This document shows positions 53,572 to 62,550 of a DNA stretch of 64,000 nucleotides, piece by piece. Position 1 is the first letter of the stretch. Every line of letters starts with the position of its first letter. Where the stretch lies: contig CANBTT010000001.1 in the NCBI GenBank assembly GCA_947372465.1, positions 94,741 to 158,740 on the forward strand, given 5' to 3'. Origin of the DNA: Burkholderiales bacterium (GTDB lineage: Bacteria > Pseudomonadota > Gammaproteobacteria > Burkholderiales > Burkholderiaceae_C). A program made the position numbers and the translations under genes. A model generated the notes under the pieces. The model was not told the DNA's origin. It worked only from the letters and a program-made list of their open reading frames with translations, and did no database searches.

Positions 53572-54255
53572 ATGTTTACACGTTCATCTACTTTTTTAAC
53601 GATTGTTCTTTGTTTTGCCACACTGAGTGGCGAAACAGCGGGTGCTCAAACATCAAAATTTGAAGGCTTTAATCTTCACACTGGACTTGGGGGCATCAGT
53701 CAAACCACATTCAAATCAGACATGGTGCTGCTCTCCAACCCACAGGTGCCCGTCTCCTCACCCGATATTCTTTCTTCTGCACCGCTCTTGAACGTGGGGG
53801 CTGGCTTTAACAAGGCCGTGTCCGATCAATTCACTTTGGGACTTGAGTTCAATTTGAGCGCTAGAGACTCCAAGCACATTCACTCGGTGAATTATGTTGG
53901 ACCCTACGCGCTGGGCTCCATGCTTTGGAACACCAATCAGTACACCTTGAGTCTGTCACCAGGCTATTTGCTCGCGCCCGATACCCTTCTCTATGTAAAG
54001 TTTGGCGTTCTAAAGGTCACGACCATGTGCGCCAACGACAATGGTCAGCCTTGTATGTCAAACCATTTATCCGGACAAAATTTTGGTCTGGGCATCAAAC
54101 AGGTTTTGGCTGGTGGACAGAATTATTTTTACATTGAGAGCAATAAAAATCAATTGTTCACCACACGACTCACCACCGTCAACACCCCGGTCACCTATTC
54201 ACTCAATGGATCGACCTTGAATCTCGTTTTGGGTTTTGGCCATCATTTCAATTAA
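53572..54255 (+). CDS. Outer-membrane beta-barrel protein
   Basis: A protein of about 227 residues with signal peptide ending near TAGAQ. It has repeated amphipathic strands (FNLHTGLGGISQTTF, LLNVGAGFNKAVSDQFTLGLEF, YTLSLSPGYLLAPDTLLYVKFGVLKV, STLNLVLGFGHHFN) and a C-terminal aromatic/Asn end, as in small 8-stranded porin-like barrels. One Cys pair (MCANDNGQPC) is in a loop. TGAGG is placed before the ATG at 53572, which decides it over the TTG at 53560. Function unknown. Confidence 0.75.
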   Translation: MFTRSSTFLTIVLCFATLSGETAGAQTSKFEGFNLHTGLGGISQTTFKSDMVLLSNPQVPVSSPDILSSAPLLNVGAGFNKAVSDQFTLGLEFNLSARDSKHIHSVNYVGPYALGSMLWNTNQYTLSLSPGYLLAPDTLLYVKFGVLKVTTMCANDNGQPCMSNHLSGQNFGLGIKQVLAGGQNYFYIESNKNQLFTTRLTTVNTPVTYSLNGSTLNLVLGFGHHFN

Positions 54256-54274
54256 GATGGATGCTTGGAGTTCT

Positions 54275-54297
54275 CGGGTGTTCACATAAAACACCCG
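54275..54297 (+). terminator. Hairpin after the barrel protein gene
   Basis: CGGGTGTT and AACACCCG form an 8-bp stem with a 7-base loop. A T run is missing, so termination is only likely. Confidence 0.45.
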
Positions 54298-54348
54298 GGT
54301 GTGACACACAAAAATTCAAGCTTTCGACAAGCACAAAAGAGACAAACC

Positions 54349-55317
54349 ATGCACAAAATTTGGATTTTGATCCTTGCTTTTATGATTCCCTTTGCACACT
54401 CCAAGCTGGCTTGTGCAGCAGACCCCTACCCCAATCGTCCCATCAAGTTGATCATTCCGTTTCCTACGGGCGGCAGCAACGATGTGGTGGGACGTTTGAT
54501 TGCAGACCAACTCTCGCAGCGACTGGCTCAAGCGGTGGTGGTGGACAACCGAGGAGGTGCAGGTGGCATCATAGGCGCTGAGATTGCGGCCAAAGCAGAG
54601 CCTGACGGTTACACACTTTTGTTCATCTCATCGGCCTTCACGGCAAACCCTTCCCTCTACAAGCTCAACTTTGATCAGCTCAAGGCCTTCAGCCCTGTGG
54701 CCATCTTGGCCGCCGGCCCCAATGTATTGGCTGTACCGCCCAATTCCCCTTACAACTCGGTCAAAGAGGTCATTGATGCGGCCAAGAGCAAGCCCGGCCA
54801 TTTGAACTACGCCTCTGCAGGTGTGGGCAGTTTTCAGCACCTGAGCAGCGCGCTCTTTGTCAACATGGCGCACTTGAACATCGTGCATGTGCCCTTTAAA
54901 GGGGGCGGTCCTGCCATGATGGATGTGATGGCGGGCAACACGCAATTGATCCTGGGCGCACTGGTACAAACCTTGCCACAAATCAAGGCGGGGAAATTAA
55001 AGGCCTTGGGCGTTGGGGGGACCAAGCGAAGCCCAACCTTGCCCGATGTTCCGACCATTGCTGAGGCGGGCGTTCCTGGCTACGAGGCGGTGAATTGGTG
55101 GGGCATGGTGGCACCTGCTGGCACGCCAAAAGTCGCTTTGGAGCGTCTCTACAAAGAACTCACACTGATACAAAACTCTCCAGATGTCATCAAGAAATTC
55201 CAAGCCGAAGCCGTCGACACGGTTCAAATGAGTCAAGCTGAATTTGGACAATACCTACAGACTGAAACCAGCAAATGGTCCAAAGTGGTGAAGGAAGCGG
55301 GCATCACCCCTCAGTGA
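54349..55317 (+). CDS. Bug/TctC-family solute-binding receptor
   Basis: Receptor with signal peptide ending KLACAA. Motifs are YPNRPIKLIIPFPTGGSNDVVGRLIADQL, VVDNRGGAGGIIG, DGYTLLFISSA, VPFKGGGPAMMDVMAG and LPDVPTIAEAG. The ATG at 54349 gives a normal leader; the frame opens at 54265 within the hairpin. It is the only receptor outside the catabolic zone and stands alone between the barrel protein and the pilus genes, with no linked enzyme. Confidence 0.9.
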   Translation: MHKIWILILAFMIPFAHSKLACAADPYPNRPIKLIIPFPTGGSNDVVGRLIADQLSQRLAQAVVVDNRGGAGGIIGAEIAAKAEPDGYTLLFISSAFTANPSLYKLNFDQLKAFSPVAILAAGPNVLAVPPNSPYNSVKEVIDAAKSKPGHLNYASAGVGSFQHLSSALFVNMAHLNIVHVPFKGGGPAMMDVMAGNTQLILGALVQTLPQIKAGKLKALGVGGTKRSPTLPDVPTIAEAGVPGYEAVNWWGMVAPAGTPKVALERLYKELTLIQNSPDVIKKFQAEAVDTVQMSQAEFGQYLQTETSKWSKVVKEAGITPQ

Positions 55318-55373
55318 AGGCGCGCACCGCCAAAGCGACACACAAGTGTCCACGATTCAAGCGCTCTAGCGGC

Positions 55374-56063
55374 TCATAAAAAGTCCTCTAAATTGACTCG
55401 CCAGCCTTGCCCACAGGCTTGCCTGAGCCTTGCGTTGTATTGACACGCACCGTAATCTTTGCCTGGCGGAATGAAGCCGCCCATGGCACCCAGGCTGGCA
55501 AGACTTGCTTGGGTTTGATCGACAAATTCAGACAAGCTCTCTGTATAAACTGTGTCGCCTTGCGTTTTGATGAGCCCTTGATCCAGGGCCGCCAAAAAGA
55601 CAAACAGCTCCTCTGAGACACGGCCTGCATCGGTTGCGGGCAATTGTCGAAAGACCGCTGCCCAGCGGCTGCGTCCCACATCAAGGGGCATGCTCTCGGG
55701 CCAAAGTCCTCTGGCTCTTAAAAAACTTGTATCAATTGCACAGGTGCGCTTGAGAGCATTCGCACTGGGCACGCCACTTGGGATGTTGTTTGTCACATTG
55801 ATCGCACAAAATTGCGGGGCCTCTTTGAGCTCGCCCGAAAGGATGGTCTCTATGGCCAGGCGATTGGCGATGAAGTATTGCGCTGCCACTTGCGTGAACG
55901 ACTGAAGGGCATCGGCCACCGATCGCCCGCGCTCTTTGCTTTGGGCCTTTTGGCTCATGTTGATCACAGACAAGGAGACCGTGGACAACACCGCTAGGCT
56001 CAAGAGAAGTTCCAAGAGGCCAGCGCCCCATTGTGTGCGCATAAATTTTTTAAAGTGCGGCAT
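55374..56063 (-). CDS. Type IV prepilin-like minor pilin
   Basis: A 229-residue protein with a type III signal: the prepilin cleavage Gly is followed by AGLLELLLSLAVLS, Glu at the +5 position and a hydrophobic helix. The C-terminal domain contains several Cys and resembles accessory (PilV/PilX-like) pilins of type IVb systems. It is the last gene of the pilus run and lies 72 bases after the PilM-like gene; that gap contains a tandem-repeat array that may change its expression. It is probably a tip or adhesive component. Confidence 0.78.
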   Translation of the reverse strand: MPHFKKFMRTQWGAGLLELLLSLAVLSTVSLSVINMSQKAQSKERGRSVADALQSFTQVAAQYFIANRLAIETILSGELKEAPQFCAINVTNNIPSGVPSANALKRTCAIDTSFLRARGLWPESMPLDVGRSRWAAVFRQLPATDAGRVSEELFVFLAALDQGLIKTQGDTVYTESLSEFVDQTQASLASLGAMGGFIPPGKDYGACQYNARLRQACGQGWRVNLEDFL

Positions 56064-56080
56064 TGAAGGACGTGGCTGTT

Positions 56081-56128
56081 ACAGGTTTACAGGTTTACAG
56101 GTTTACAGGTTTACAGGTTTGCAGGTTT
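56081..56128. repeat. 8-bp tandem repeat array (ACAGGTTT)
   Basis: Five perfect ACAGGTTT units followed by GCAGGTTT. It lies between the PilM-like gene and the minor pilin gene start at 56063, upstream of the pilin ribosome site. Slipped-strand change in copy number could alter expression. Confidence 0.85.
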
Positions 56129-56134
56129 GAAGGC

Positions 56135-56596
56135 TCATTGGCAAAGGGGCGCTTCACTGGCGTCTTGAGAGATCACCCAAGCGCTCATGCCTTGATAGGA
56201 CTGAAGTTGCATCTTGGGCCCGGACAGGTTGGCCCGCACCAACTGAGCCACCATCCCCATGGCCTCTTCGCTCATGGGCGTGCACGTCGCCCAGTGGGCG
56301 TTTGAACCCAGCACCAGTCGCCAATTGCTTGGAAACGCATCAACACTCCAACTGTGATTGGGACCCAAGCTTGACAAAAGATCCTGGGCCCTCAATTCAG
56401 TTGCTGCTGCGGGCAAAGTGGCGCTCGACTGGGTTTTCATGTAGAGATCCGCGAGGTACAGAAATGCCCGGTAATGGTCCACCTCATCGCTGGACCTGGC
56501 GACCACCAAGGGCGCTTCGCGCTCGCTGGCCTCGGTGCTCAATAGACCGATTTGCCAGAGGAGACAACAAGCCGCAAAGACCCAAAGCACTGGCAT
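56135..56596 (-). CDS. pilM: PilM-like type IVb pilus protein
   Basis: A 153-residue protein with one N-terminal membrane helix (LWVFAACCLLWQIGLL) and a periplasmic domain ending in DASEAPLCQ. Size, topology and place in the pilus run match PilM of R64-like pilus operons, a small inner-membrane protein of unknown mechanism that supports assembly. Sequence similarity is weak, so the call rests mostly on synteny. Confidence 0.6.
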   Translation of the reverse strand: MPVLWVFAACCLLWQIGLLSTEASEREAPLVVARSSDEVDHYRAFLYLADLYMKTQSSATLPAAATELRAQDLLSSLGPNHSWSVDAFPSNWRLVLGSNAHWATCTPMSEEAMGMVAQLVRANLSGPKMQLQSYQGMSAWVISQDASEAPLCQ

Positions 56597-56622
56597 CTTG
56601 ATGCACCCTTCCTTTTTTTAGT

Positions 56623-57594
56623 TCACACCGCATAGACCCGAACACAGGCCACGCCCAAAGAAGAGTCCTTTTGAAAACCAAATGACCCTTGGTTCATTGA
56701 AAACACCGCGATTGCATTGAGGGGGCCGGAGTCATTTGACGTCCAGTAATAATTGAGTGGCAACAAACTCACAAACAACTTCAACTCCACATCGCTCGGC
56801 ACAAACCAAGCACTCCCCAAAGCACTGCAAGCGTCTTCAATGGATTTGTCACGGTAAACCGATTGAATGGCCACCTTGTTTTTGGACCCTTCCGAGCCCG
56901 TTTGTGCAAAGCCGTATTTGCCCGTCGACAAATCCAAACTGCTCTCCCACACCGCGGGATTGGGCATCAAGGTGTAGACCACCAGTCGGCCCGCCACTTG
57001 CCCACCAAAGTTGCCCACAGCGGACAGGTTGCTGCCATAAAACAGATTGATCCCCTCTGGCGAGGTTTTCACGGTGCAGGTGTAGGCCGCGTAGAGCGCA
57101 TAGTCCCCCTCAAAGCAATTGGGATAGGTTCTTAACAGCAAGGTGGTGTTGGTGTTGACCCAAGTCGTGCAGTTGAGCACCGCGGTGCAGTTGCTCAGCG
57201 GCTTGTCCAACTGATCCGTGAAAGTGGTCGGCCTTGAGCTTTGCAAGGTCACAAATCCAGCGCCTGTGTTGAATTGCCCCAAAGAACAATTGAGCCCACA
57301 ACTCGCGCTCGACGTGCTTGAAGCACCAGAGACGCCCACCGTGTAAGACACCCAGCCACCGGCCTTGCTCACAGACACCCCGCCCACACCCGCCACGACC
57401 ACCGTGTTTGTGCCCCCATTGTTGGTGCTCGGCGCATTCGCCAAGGCCGGCGGAAAGTACAGATAACTCGCACTCGTGCCAGGTGTTACCACCATGGAGA
57501 GGGCCCTCACATCTTGCACCAGGCCAAGCCAGTAAAAAGCACAAAGCCAAGCCAACCAAGAGCCAGCGCACCGATCAAACTGCTCACCTTTCAT
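56623..57594 (-). CDS. Secreted adhesin-like protein with Lcl (DUF1566-like) C-terminus
   Basis: A 323-residue protein with a signal peptide (membrane run AWLCAFYWLGLVQ, cleavage near VRALS). The mature part is Ser/Thr/Asn-rich with several Cys (SASCGLNCSL, NCTAVLNCTT). The C-terminal 70 residues (ACSALGSAWFVPSDVELKLFVSLL...YYWTSNDSG...VACVRVY) match the pattern of Lcl/DUF1566 domains, found in surface adhesins. AAAGGAGG lies before the ATG at 57594, which sets the start; the open frame back to 57918 overlaps pilS in another frame and is not coding. Its place between pilS and pilM suggests a pilus-associated adhesin. Confidence 0.75.
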   Translation of the reverse strand: MKGEQFDRCAGSWLAWLCAFYWLGLVQDVRALSMVVTPGTSASYLYFPPALANAPSTNNGGTNTVVVAGVGGVSVSKAGGWVSYTVGVSGASSTSSASCGLNCSLGQFNTGAGFVTLQSSRPTTFTDQLDKPLSNCTAVLNCTTWVNTNTTLLLRTYPNCFEGDYALYAAYTCTVKTSPEGINLFYGSNLSAVGNFGGQVAGRLVVYTLMPNPAVWESSLDLSTGKYGFAQTGSEGSKNKVAIQSVYRDKSIEDACSALGSAWFVPSDVELKLFVSLLPLNYYWTSNDSGPLNAIAVFSMNQGSFGFQKDSSLGVACVRVYAV

Positions 57595-57614
57595 CGCATG
57601 GCCTCCTTTTAAAC

Positions 57615-58205
57615 TCAATGAAACTGCAAGCCAATCAAAGCATTTGCACTGGAACAACCTGCGCCCAAGTTTTGAATATTGGTGCCACTTCCAATTTGCT
57701 TGTACACACTCCCCCCACTGATCGTGCCACTGCTGGCAGTTCCCGACAAGGTGCTCAAGGCCGCCACTTGTCCCACGGCCACCACATCGGCACCACCGCC
57801 AAGCGCTGACGCCAAGGCCGCACAGGTGTCCTTGCCCATCGAGGCGCCTCCAATGGTGATGGCAAACGAAGGCGAAGCACCCACCGCATTTCCCTGCAGC
57901 TCCACTGAATTGCCCCAAGCATCCACAATGCGATCGGTGCCACTGAGTTTCAAAGGCGGTGTCAACAGTGACATTTGAATCGGCGTGCCCGTGGTCAATG
58001 TTTCATAGCTGCCCGTGGATGCAAAAAACGATTTGATCTTGGAGACCATGAAGCTGATGGACTGCACCTCATCGCTCACGCGAGTGGCCTCCTCGGTTTT
58101 GGACTGCCTGTACAAAATGAGTGCAATGCCACCCGCAATAATGGCCAAGACAATGATCAGCTCGATCAATGAAAAGCCACGAGACCCTTTTGCTTTCACA
58201 CACAT
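57615..58205 (-). CDS. pilS: PilS-type major type IVb pilin
   Basis: A 196-residue prepilin with a short Lys/Arg leader and the cleavage motif GSRGFSLIELIIVLAII, Glu at +5. The C-terminal domain carries a pair of Cys (DTCAAL and GAGCSS) that would form the pilin disulphide loop. It follows the inner-membrane pilus protein gene after 150 bases and precedes the Lcl-domain protein. It forms the pilus fibre once processed by a prepilin peptidase, for which no gene is in the window. Confidence 0.85.
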   Translation of the reverse strand: MCVKAKGSRGFSLIELIIVLAIIAGGIALILYRQSKTEEATRVSDEVQSISFMVSKIKSFFASTGSYETLTTGTPIQMSLLTPPLKLSGTDRIVDAWGNSVELQGNAVGASPSFAITIGGASMGKDTCAALASALGGGADVVAVGQVAALSTLSGTASSGTISGGSVYKQIGSGTNIQNLGAGCSSANALIGLQFH

Positions 58206-58323
58206 TCGACTGCTCCAAAAAAGTTGATGAATGAACTGTAGGCTTGGCTTTAAAAAATATTCTTATAAAAAAACATCAAATTAAGCGGGCTTTTAAAGCC
58301 GGCGATCACGATTTGATGCCTAT

Positions 58324-58347
58324 ACCTGCGACCTGTGACCTGCGACC
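58324..58347. repeat. 7-bp tandem repeat (ACCTGYG)
   Basis: Three ACCTGYG units and a partial fourth lie between the PilR-like stop and pilS. Short and of uncertain meaning. Confidence 0.6.
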
Positions 58348-58356
58348 TCCAAGCCT

Positions 58357-59451
58357 TCACCCCAGAGGCGCAGATTCGACGATGGCAAACATGGCCCAAT
58401 ACACCCAAAAGACCAAGCCCCCCACCAGCATCATCAATGCATGCCCCAAGGCATGACCAAGCACCAGTTGGATCCATGTGTCCACCGATGCGTGAATATC
58501 CTGAGCAATGCTCTGATAGGCTTTGGGCGTGTCGCTTGACAAGCCATACACCAAAATCAACCAATGGTGTTTGGGGTGAACGATGCTCAACTCACACAAA
58601 GCAAGCGCCGGGGTCTTTCCCATTTTGAGCTTCAAAAGCAAAGCATTGCACTGCTGCACCATAAAGGGTGTTGAGCTTGATCGAATGGATTGAACCGCTT
58701 GTGTGAAACCACTGCCCGCTTGTATGAAGGCCGACAAAGCCATCAAGAAGCACGCACCATGAAAGGACGCATACAACTGAAAAGGGAACACATGTCCATT
58801 GAGCTTGTCCCGAAATGCAAGAGTTGCGTTGGGTAAGAACCATGCCAAACCACCCCCCACCAGCGTCAACACCAACAAAACCAATGCACCGATGAGGAGC
58901 ACATGGTCACACAAAAAGGCCAGATACAAAGCGCCTTCAGGCCACAAGAGCCTGGGGCGCGTGCGTTCAAACTCCGGCAAAATGCGAAGCGACAAAAAAA
59001 CCAACAAAAAAATCGAAACCAAGAGATACCCCAAGGGCCTCAGCAGTGCTTGGCTCAAGGATGCATACAAGCTCAAGCGTGTCGACAGCAACTCGGCCGC
59101 GCTCTCCAAGCCCATGTACAGTCTCCCACTCAAGTCGCCCGCCTCAATCAACAGCGACTCTGCATGCGGTACATGGGGCTTCAATTCTGAGCCCAAGGTT
59201 CTGCGACGTGTGAACGGTGAAGCGCGCGCCCCGCTGGATCCCCCAGACTCTTGCCCCCTCAACCCCAAGAGCACCAAGGCGGTCAAAGGCAGCAAGGGGT
59301 GCTTGAGCCGTTTGAACTCCGTGTGCATCACCCTCAAAGTCTCATAAATCGGCAAGCCCTCCTTGCTGAGCTTGGCCAAGGCCAAATACCATTCCCGCCT
59401 CATGCGTGAACCGATCCTCAAGCGCTGCCAAACCGAGAGTTCAAACGCCAT
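58357..59451 (-). CDS. pilR: PilR/GspF-like inner-membrane pilus platform protein
   Basis: A 364-residue protein with three or four membrane helices (about residues 145-165, 183-207 and C-terminal LMMLVGGLVFWVYWAMFAIV), typical of GspF-family proteins that anchor the pilus base, working with the ATPase encoded upstream. The ATG at 59451 overlaps the ATPase stop at 59441 by 11 bases. The open frame back to 59484 is in the overlapping gene. Name by synteny with R64. Confidence 0.82.
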   Translation of the reverse strand: MAFELSVWQRLRIGSRMRREWYLALAKLSKEGLPIYETLRVMHTEFKRLKHPLLPLTALVLLGLRGQESGGSSGARASPFTRRRTLGSELKPHVPHAESLLIEAGDLSGRLYMGLESAAELLSTRLSLYASLSQALLRPLGYLLVSIFLLVFLSLRILPEFERTRPRLLWPEGALYLAFLCDHVLLIGALVLLVLTLVGGGLAWFLPNATLAFRDKLNGHVFPFQLYASFHGACFLMALSAFIQAGSGFTQAVQSIRSSSTPFMVQQCNALLLKLKMGKTPALALCELSIVHPKHHWLILVYGLSSDTPKAYQSIAQDIHASVDTWIQLVLGHALGHALMMLVGGLVFWVYWAMFAIVESAPLG

Positions 59452-61033
59452 GGCTTGCCACGCCTTCAAGCACAATGGGACCAATCCAGCGCTCGATGTC
59501 CATGGGATCGATCAGGCCCTCATGCATTTTTAAAACCGCATGCGCAATCACACCCACCCCCAGCCCATTCAAATTCAAAGCCTGTTGAGCCAACCAATGT
59601 GCCCGTGCCGCCCCCACATTCTCTTGCCTCATGTGAGACAAAAAACATTCATCGGGCAACAGCACTTCCGCACACACCGTTCGCCCCACAATGCCCATGT
59701 GCGCACAAGACTCGCACCCAAGTCCTCGGATTTTGATGCGTTTTAAGCGTCCCGCGCTCACTTTCTTGACGCGGTTGAAGGTGTTCAAAGGAATCAAGCC
59801 GAGCTGTTTGGCTTGCAAAAAGGAGGTCGCACAATGGGGACACAGAAGCGGCACCAAGCGCTGAAAAATCACCCCCGAGATGAAGTGGCGCATGTACAAG
59901 ACAGAAGGTGCAATACCCATTTCTCTGAGCCTTGCAAAAACCCCCATCGCCTCATACACATGCAAAGTGCTCAAGGTCTTTCTGCCAGACAAGACCAATT
60001 GCTTGATGTTTTCTGCGCTGTCGTGGTCATTGACCTCGCCCATCATCACCACATCGGGGTCTTGCCTGAGCGTCGCGGCCACATATTTGGAGTAAACGGA
60101 GCCAGTGCTTTGATCGATCCAATCCGTTTTGTGCTGCGACACCCCCATTTGACAGGCCGAGCGGATCAAATACTCAACAGGCTTCTCGACCGTGATCACC
60201 TTGATCGATCGCCCCCGACTTGTGTACAACTTTTCAATGAACGCTTGCAATGAAGTTGACTTGCCGCTGTTGGTGGGCCCCACCAAAAACACTGCCCCTT
60301 GGGATCCGAGCAGCATCTCATTGATGCACTCAATGTGAACCGCCTCATAGCCCATGGACGCCAAAGGCCGCAAGGTCTTTTCATCCATCACCAAAAGTCG
60401 AATGACCACATGAAAGTTGCCCGCTGGGTGAATGGGCGCGCTGCTCAAACGCAACTGAACATGCACGCCCTGATCAGACACATGCTCGATCACCGCCTCC
60501 TTGAGTTGCTTTTCATCCCAAGACACCCCCTTGTTGTCCGCATCGGCATGGACCCCATAGAGCACATTGCACATATCGGTGGCCCTTTTGCTGGAGATGT
60601 TGGGCTGCTCCAAGCGCTCACCGTGGACCCGAAAAAAAACTTGTGCATACGCACCCCGTGTTTCGATGTGAATGTCACTTGAACTCACCGCCAAGGCTTG
60701 ATTGATCAACTCCCAAGCCGCCATCTCAACACTTGTGGACACCTCTGCACGCACGGGGCGTTGTGTCGCATGAATGCTTTTTAAAATTTCTGCACTGACT
60801 TCAAGCTCATGGATGGCCGCAAACGCATCCACAGCGCTCAAGGAGATGCGTTGCAGACGTCTTCTAAGATCAAATTGAAGATGCGACAAATGCATCTCAC
60901 TGCAAGTGAGCACCAAGAGTTGGTGCTCAGGGCTCAACAACAAAGAAAAATGCTGCTGAAACGCTTGCGGCAAGCCTAGATCCTCAAAGCTCAGGTACTG
61001 CCCAAAGGGCAAATCATTGACATCAGAAATCAT
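59441..61033 (-). CDS. pilQ: PilQ-type pilus assembly ATPase
   Basis: A 530-residue GspE/PilB-superfamily ATPase. It shows Walker A GPTNSGKSTSLQAF, Asp box VEKPVEYL, Walker B region DVVMMGEVND, His box LSTLHVYEA, and a tetracysteine zinc site (CPHC and CESC). It drives pilin polymerisation from the cytoplasm. The start ATG overlaps the upstream gene stop (ATGA). The R64 name PilQ denotes this ATPase and must not be confused with the secretin PilQ of type IVa systems. Confidence 0.92.
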   Translation of the reverse strand: MISDVNDLPFGQYLSFEDLGLPQAFQQHFSLLLSPEHQLLVLTCSEMHLSHLQFDLRRRLQRISLSAVDAFAAIHELEVSAEILKSIHATQRPVRAEVSTSVEMAAWELINQALAVSSSDIHIETRGAYAQVFFRVHGERLEQPNISSKRATDMCNVLYGVHADADNKGVSWDEKQLKEAVIEHVSDQGVHVQLRLSSAPIHPAGNFHVVIRLLVMDEKTLRPLASMGYEAVHIECINEMLLGSQGAVFLVGPTNSGKSTSLQAFIEKLYTSRGRSIKVITVEKPVEYLIRSACQMGVSQHKTDWIDQSTGSVYSKYVAATLRQDPDVVMMGEVNDHDSAENIKQLVLSGRKTLSTLHVYEAMGVFARLREMGIAPSVLYMRHFISGVIFQRLVPLLCPHCATSFLQAKQLGLIPLNTFNRVKKVSAGRLKRIKIRGLGCESCAHMGIVGRTVCAEVLLPDECFLSHMRQENVGAARAHWLAQQALNLNGLGVGVIAHAVLKMHEGLIDPMDIERWIGPIVLEGVASHGV

Positions 61034-62508
61034 GGCTTGTGAGCAAAAGTGAGCGCGCTTGCAAGACCTTCAAACTCAGGACCGGATGGATCCATGGCGA
61101 CAAAGGGGGGCAAGAAATAATGCATGCCCTTGAGCTCTAAAGCGCCTTGGTAGGTGTACACAATCGACTGCAGGGCCATGGGCTGCCCGTGCACCTGCGC
61201 GATGAAGTGCTCGGCATCGATCAAGGCAGCGTCTCCCAGGAGGCTCAATTGCCACTCACCTTGGTGCACCAAGACCTGATGTCTTTGCGGCAAGCCCGAT
61301 GGATCCTTCGCTGCGCCGCTCTGGGTGGGCTGCGAGATGTTAGAACCCGGTGCAAGGGCTGGCAGCACTTTGACACCGGCTTTGGCATCAAGCACCAAGG
61401 TCTTCATAGGGCTCAGCGTCAAAGTGGGCCAATGTTTTTTCAATTCAAGCGTCATGTACAACTCCAAAACATCAGGGCTTTCAATGGCAGGAAAAAAATA
61501 AGGCAACTGCGGCAGTGAGAGTGCAAGAGTGCTCGTGCCCTCCCCTCTCGCATTCAGACCTTGGTCAAGGGCAAAGGGTGGGCCACCAGGAGACGACTTC
61601 AAAGCGCTGAATGCACCGCTCAAGGCGCCCTTCAACTCGCCCCTCAAGGCCCAGTCCACCCAACAAGCGTGGGGCTCGCAGTGAATGGCCAACGGGTGAA
61701 GCCCATTGGCACTCAAAGGAATGGCGCGACGCAGACCATTGAAAGCGCGCCAAAACGCCACCGCATCGTTCAAAAAAAGATACCGCGCTCTCTCCAAGCC
61801 AAATCGCTTGGCGTACCCTTGGGCCGCCTTCAGTTGAACGGCTTTGGACTGCAAAGCCAGTTCAGCCATGCGTGTTGACTTGAGCGCACTTTCAATTTTT
61901 TGTTTTGCCTGCACTTGCAAATGCATCTGAGCATCCAAGAGCGCTAACAGTGCACAAACCAAGATCACCCCACACACGCCCAAGACCCACAGTCGCCCAA
62001 GTTTGCGTTTTCTTTGCGCAGGACTTGTGAGCATAATGTCCCTCCTGAGCTTGAGCGCCTCGCTTTGCACTGGCCAATGCCGACCCCATGTGTCCAAGAG
62101 TTCTGTCAGGCCCCCGCCTTGGCTTGCATCGGCACTCAAAACCTCATAGCTTGGAAACAGTGAGGTGTAGTGCTGCAAGTGGTGTTGAAGATGTCTTTTG
62201 TCCACCAACACATCCACACCCACCAAAGGCAGACCGTTTTGTACAACACAAAACCAAAAGAGTTGCTGCTCAAGGGCCATGTGAACGATGCAATTGGGCT
62301 TGATCTGCCCCAAGAGCAGTGCTGCCGAATGCACACGCGCCAAGTCCACATCATCGTGAAACCCAAGCCAAGTGTGTGCGCCTGCTTTGTGCACCACATG
62401 ACCCAAGCGCAAGTGCGCTTTCTTCAGCACAGCAATCTCTGCGCGACTCATCGCCATGTGCCACTCCAGTCCCACGATGAGTGCCCACGGTCCTTGTTCA
62501 ATCAACAC
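61030..62508 (-). CDS. pilO: PilO2-like type IVb pilus protein
   Basis: A 492-residue protein with a cytoplasmic N-terminal part of about 165 residues, one membrane helix (about 172-190, LWVLGVCGVILVCALLALL), a coiled-coil region (MHLQVQAKQKIESALKS) and a large periplasmic domain. This bitopic layout matches PilO2 of R64-like pili. It starts with GTG, with AGGAGG upstream. It overlaps the ATPase gene by 4 bases and follows pilP after about 42 bases. Confidence 0.75.
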   Translation of the reverse strand: MLIEQGPWALIVGLEWHMAMSRAEIAVLKKAHLRLGHVVHKAGAHTWLGFHDDVDLARVHSAALLLGQIKPNCIVHMALEQQLFWFCVVQNGLPLVGVDVLVDKRHLQHHLQHYTSLFPSYEVLSADASQGGGLTELLDTWGRHWPVQSEALKLRRDIMLTSPAQRKRKLGRLWVLGVCGVILVCALLALLDAQMHLQVQAKQKIESALKSTRMAELALQSKAVQLKAAQGYAKRFGLERARYLFLNDAVAFWRAFNGLRRAIPLSANGLHPLAIHCEPHACWVDWALRGELKGALSGAFSALKSSPGGPPFALDQGLNARGEGTSTLALSLPQLPYFFPAIESPDVLELYMTLELKKHWPTLTLSPMKTLVLDAKAGVKVLPALAPGSNISQPTQSGAAKDPSGLPQRHQVLVHQGEWQLSLLGDAALIDAEHFIAQVHGQPMALQSIVYTYQGALELKGMHYFLPPFVAMDPSGPEFEGLASALTFAHKP

Positions 62509-62550
62509 GGTTCGCCTCCTGTCTAGACTTTAAAAAACTGCAAGCACGCT

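Noticed and set aside
56081..56128. CRISPR or iteron array
   Set aside because: Units are only 8 bases without spacers, and no replication or Cas gene is close.
57595..57918. N-terminal 108-residue extension of the Lcl-domain protein
   Set aside because: It overlaps pilS in another frame, is Trp/Cys/Gly-rich with no domain, and the strong AAAGGAGG site sits before the ATG at 57594.
59441..61033. Type II secretion or conjugation ATPase (VirB11)
   Set aside because: The tetracysteine zinc site and the adjacent prepilin, PilO2, PilP and PilN genes fit a type IVb pilus better.
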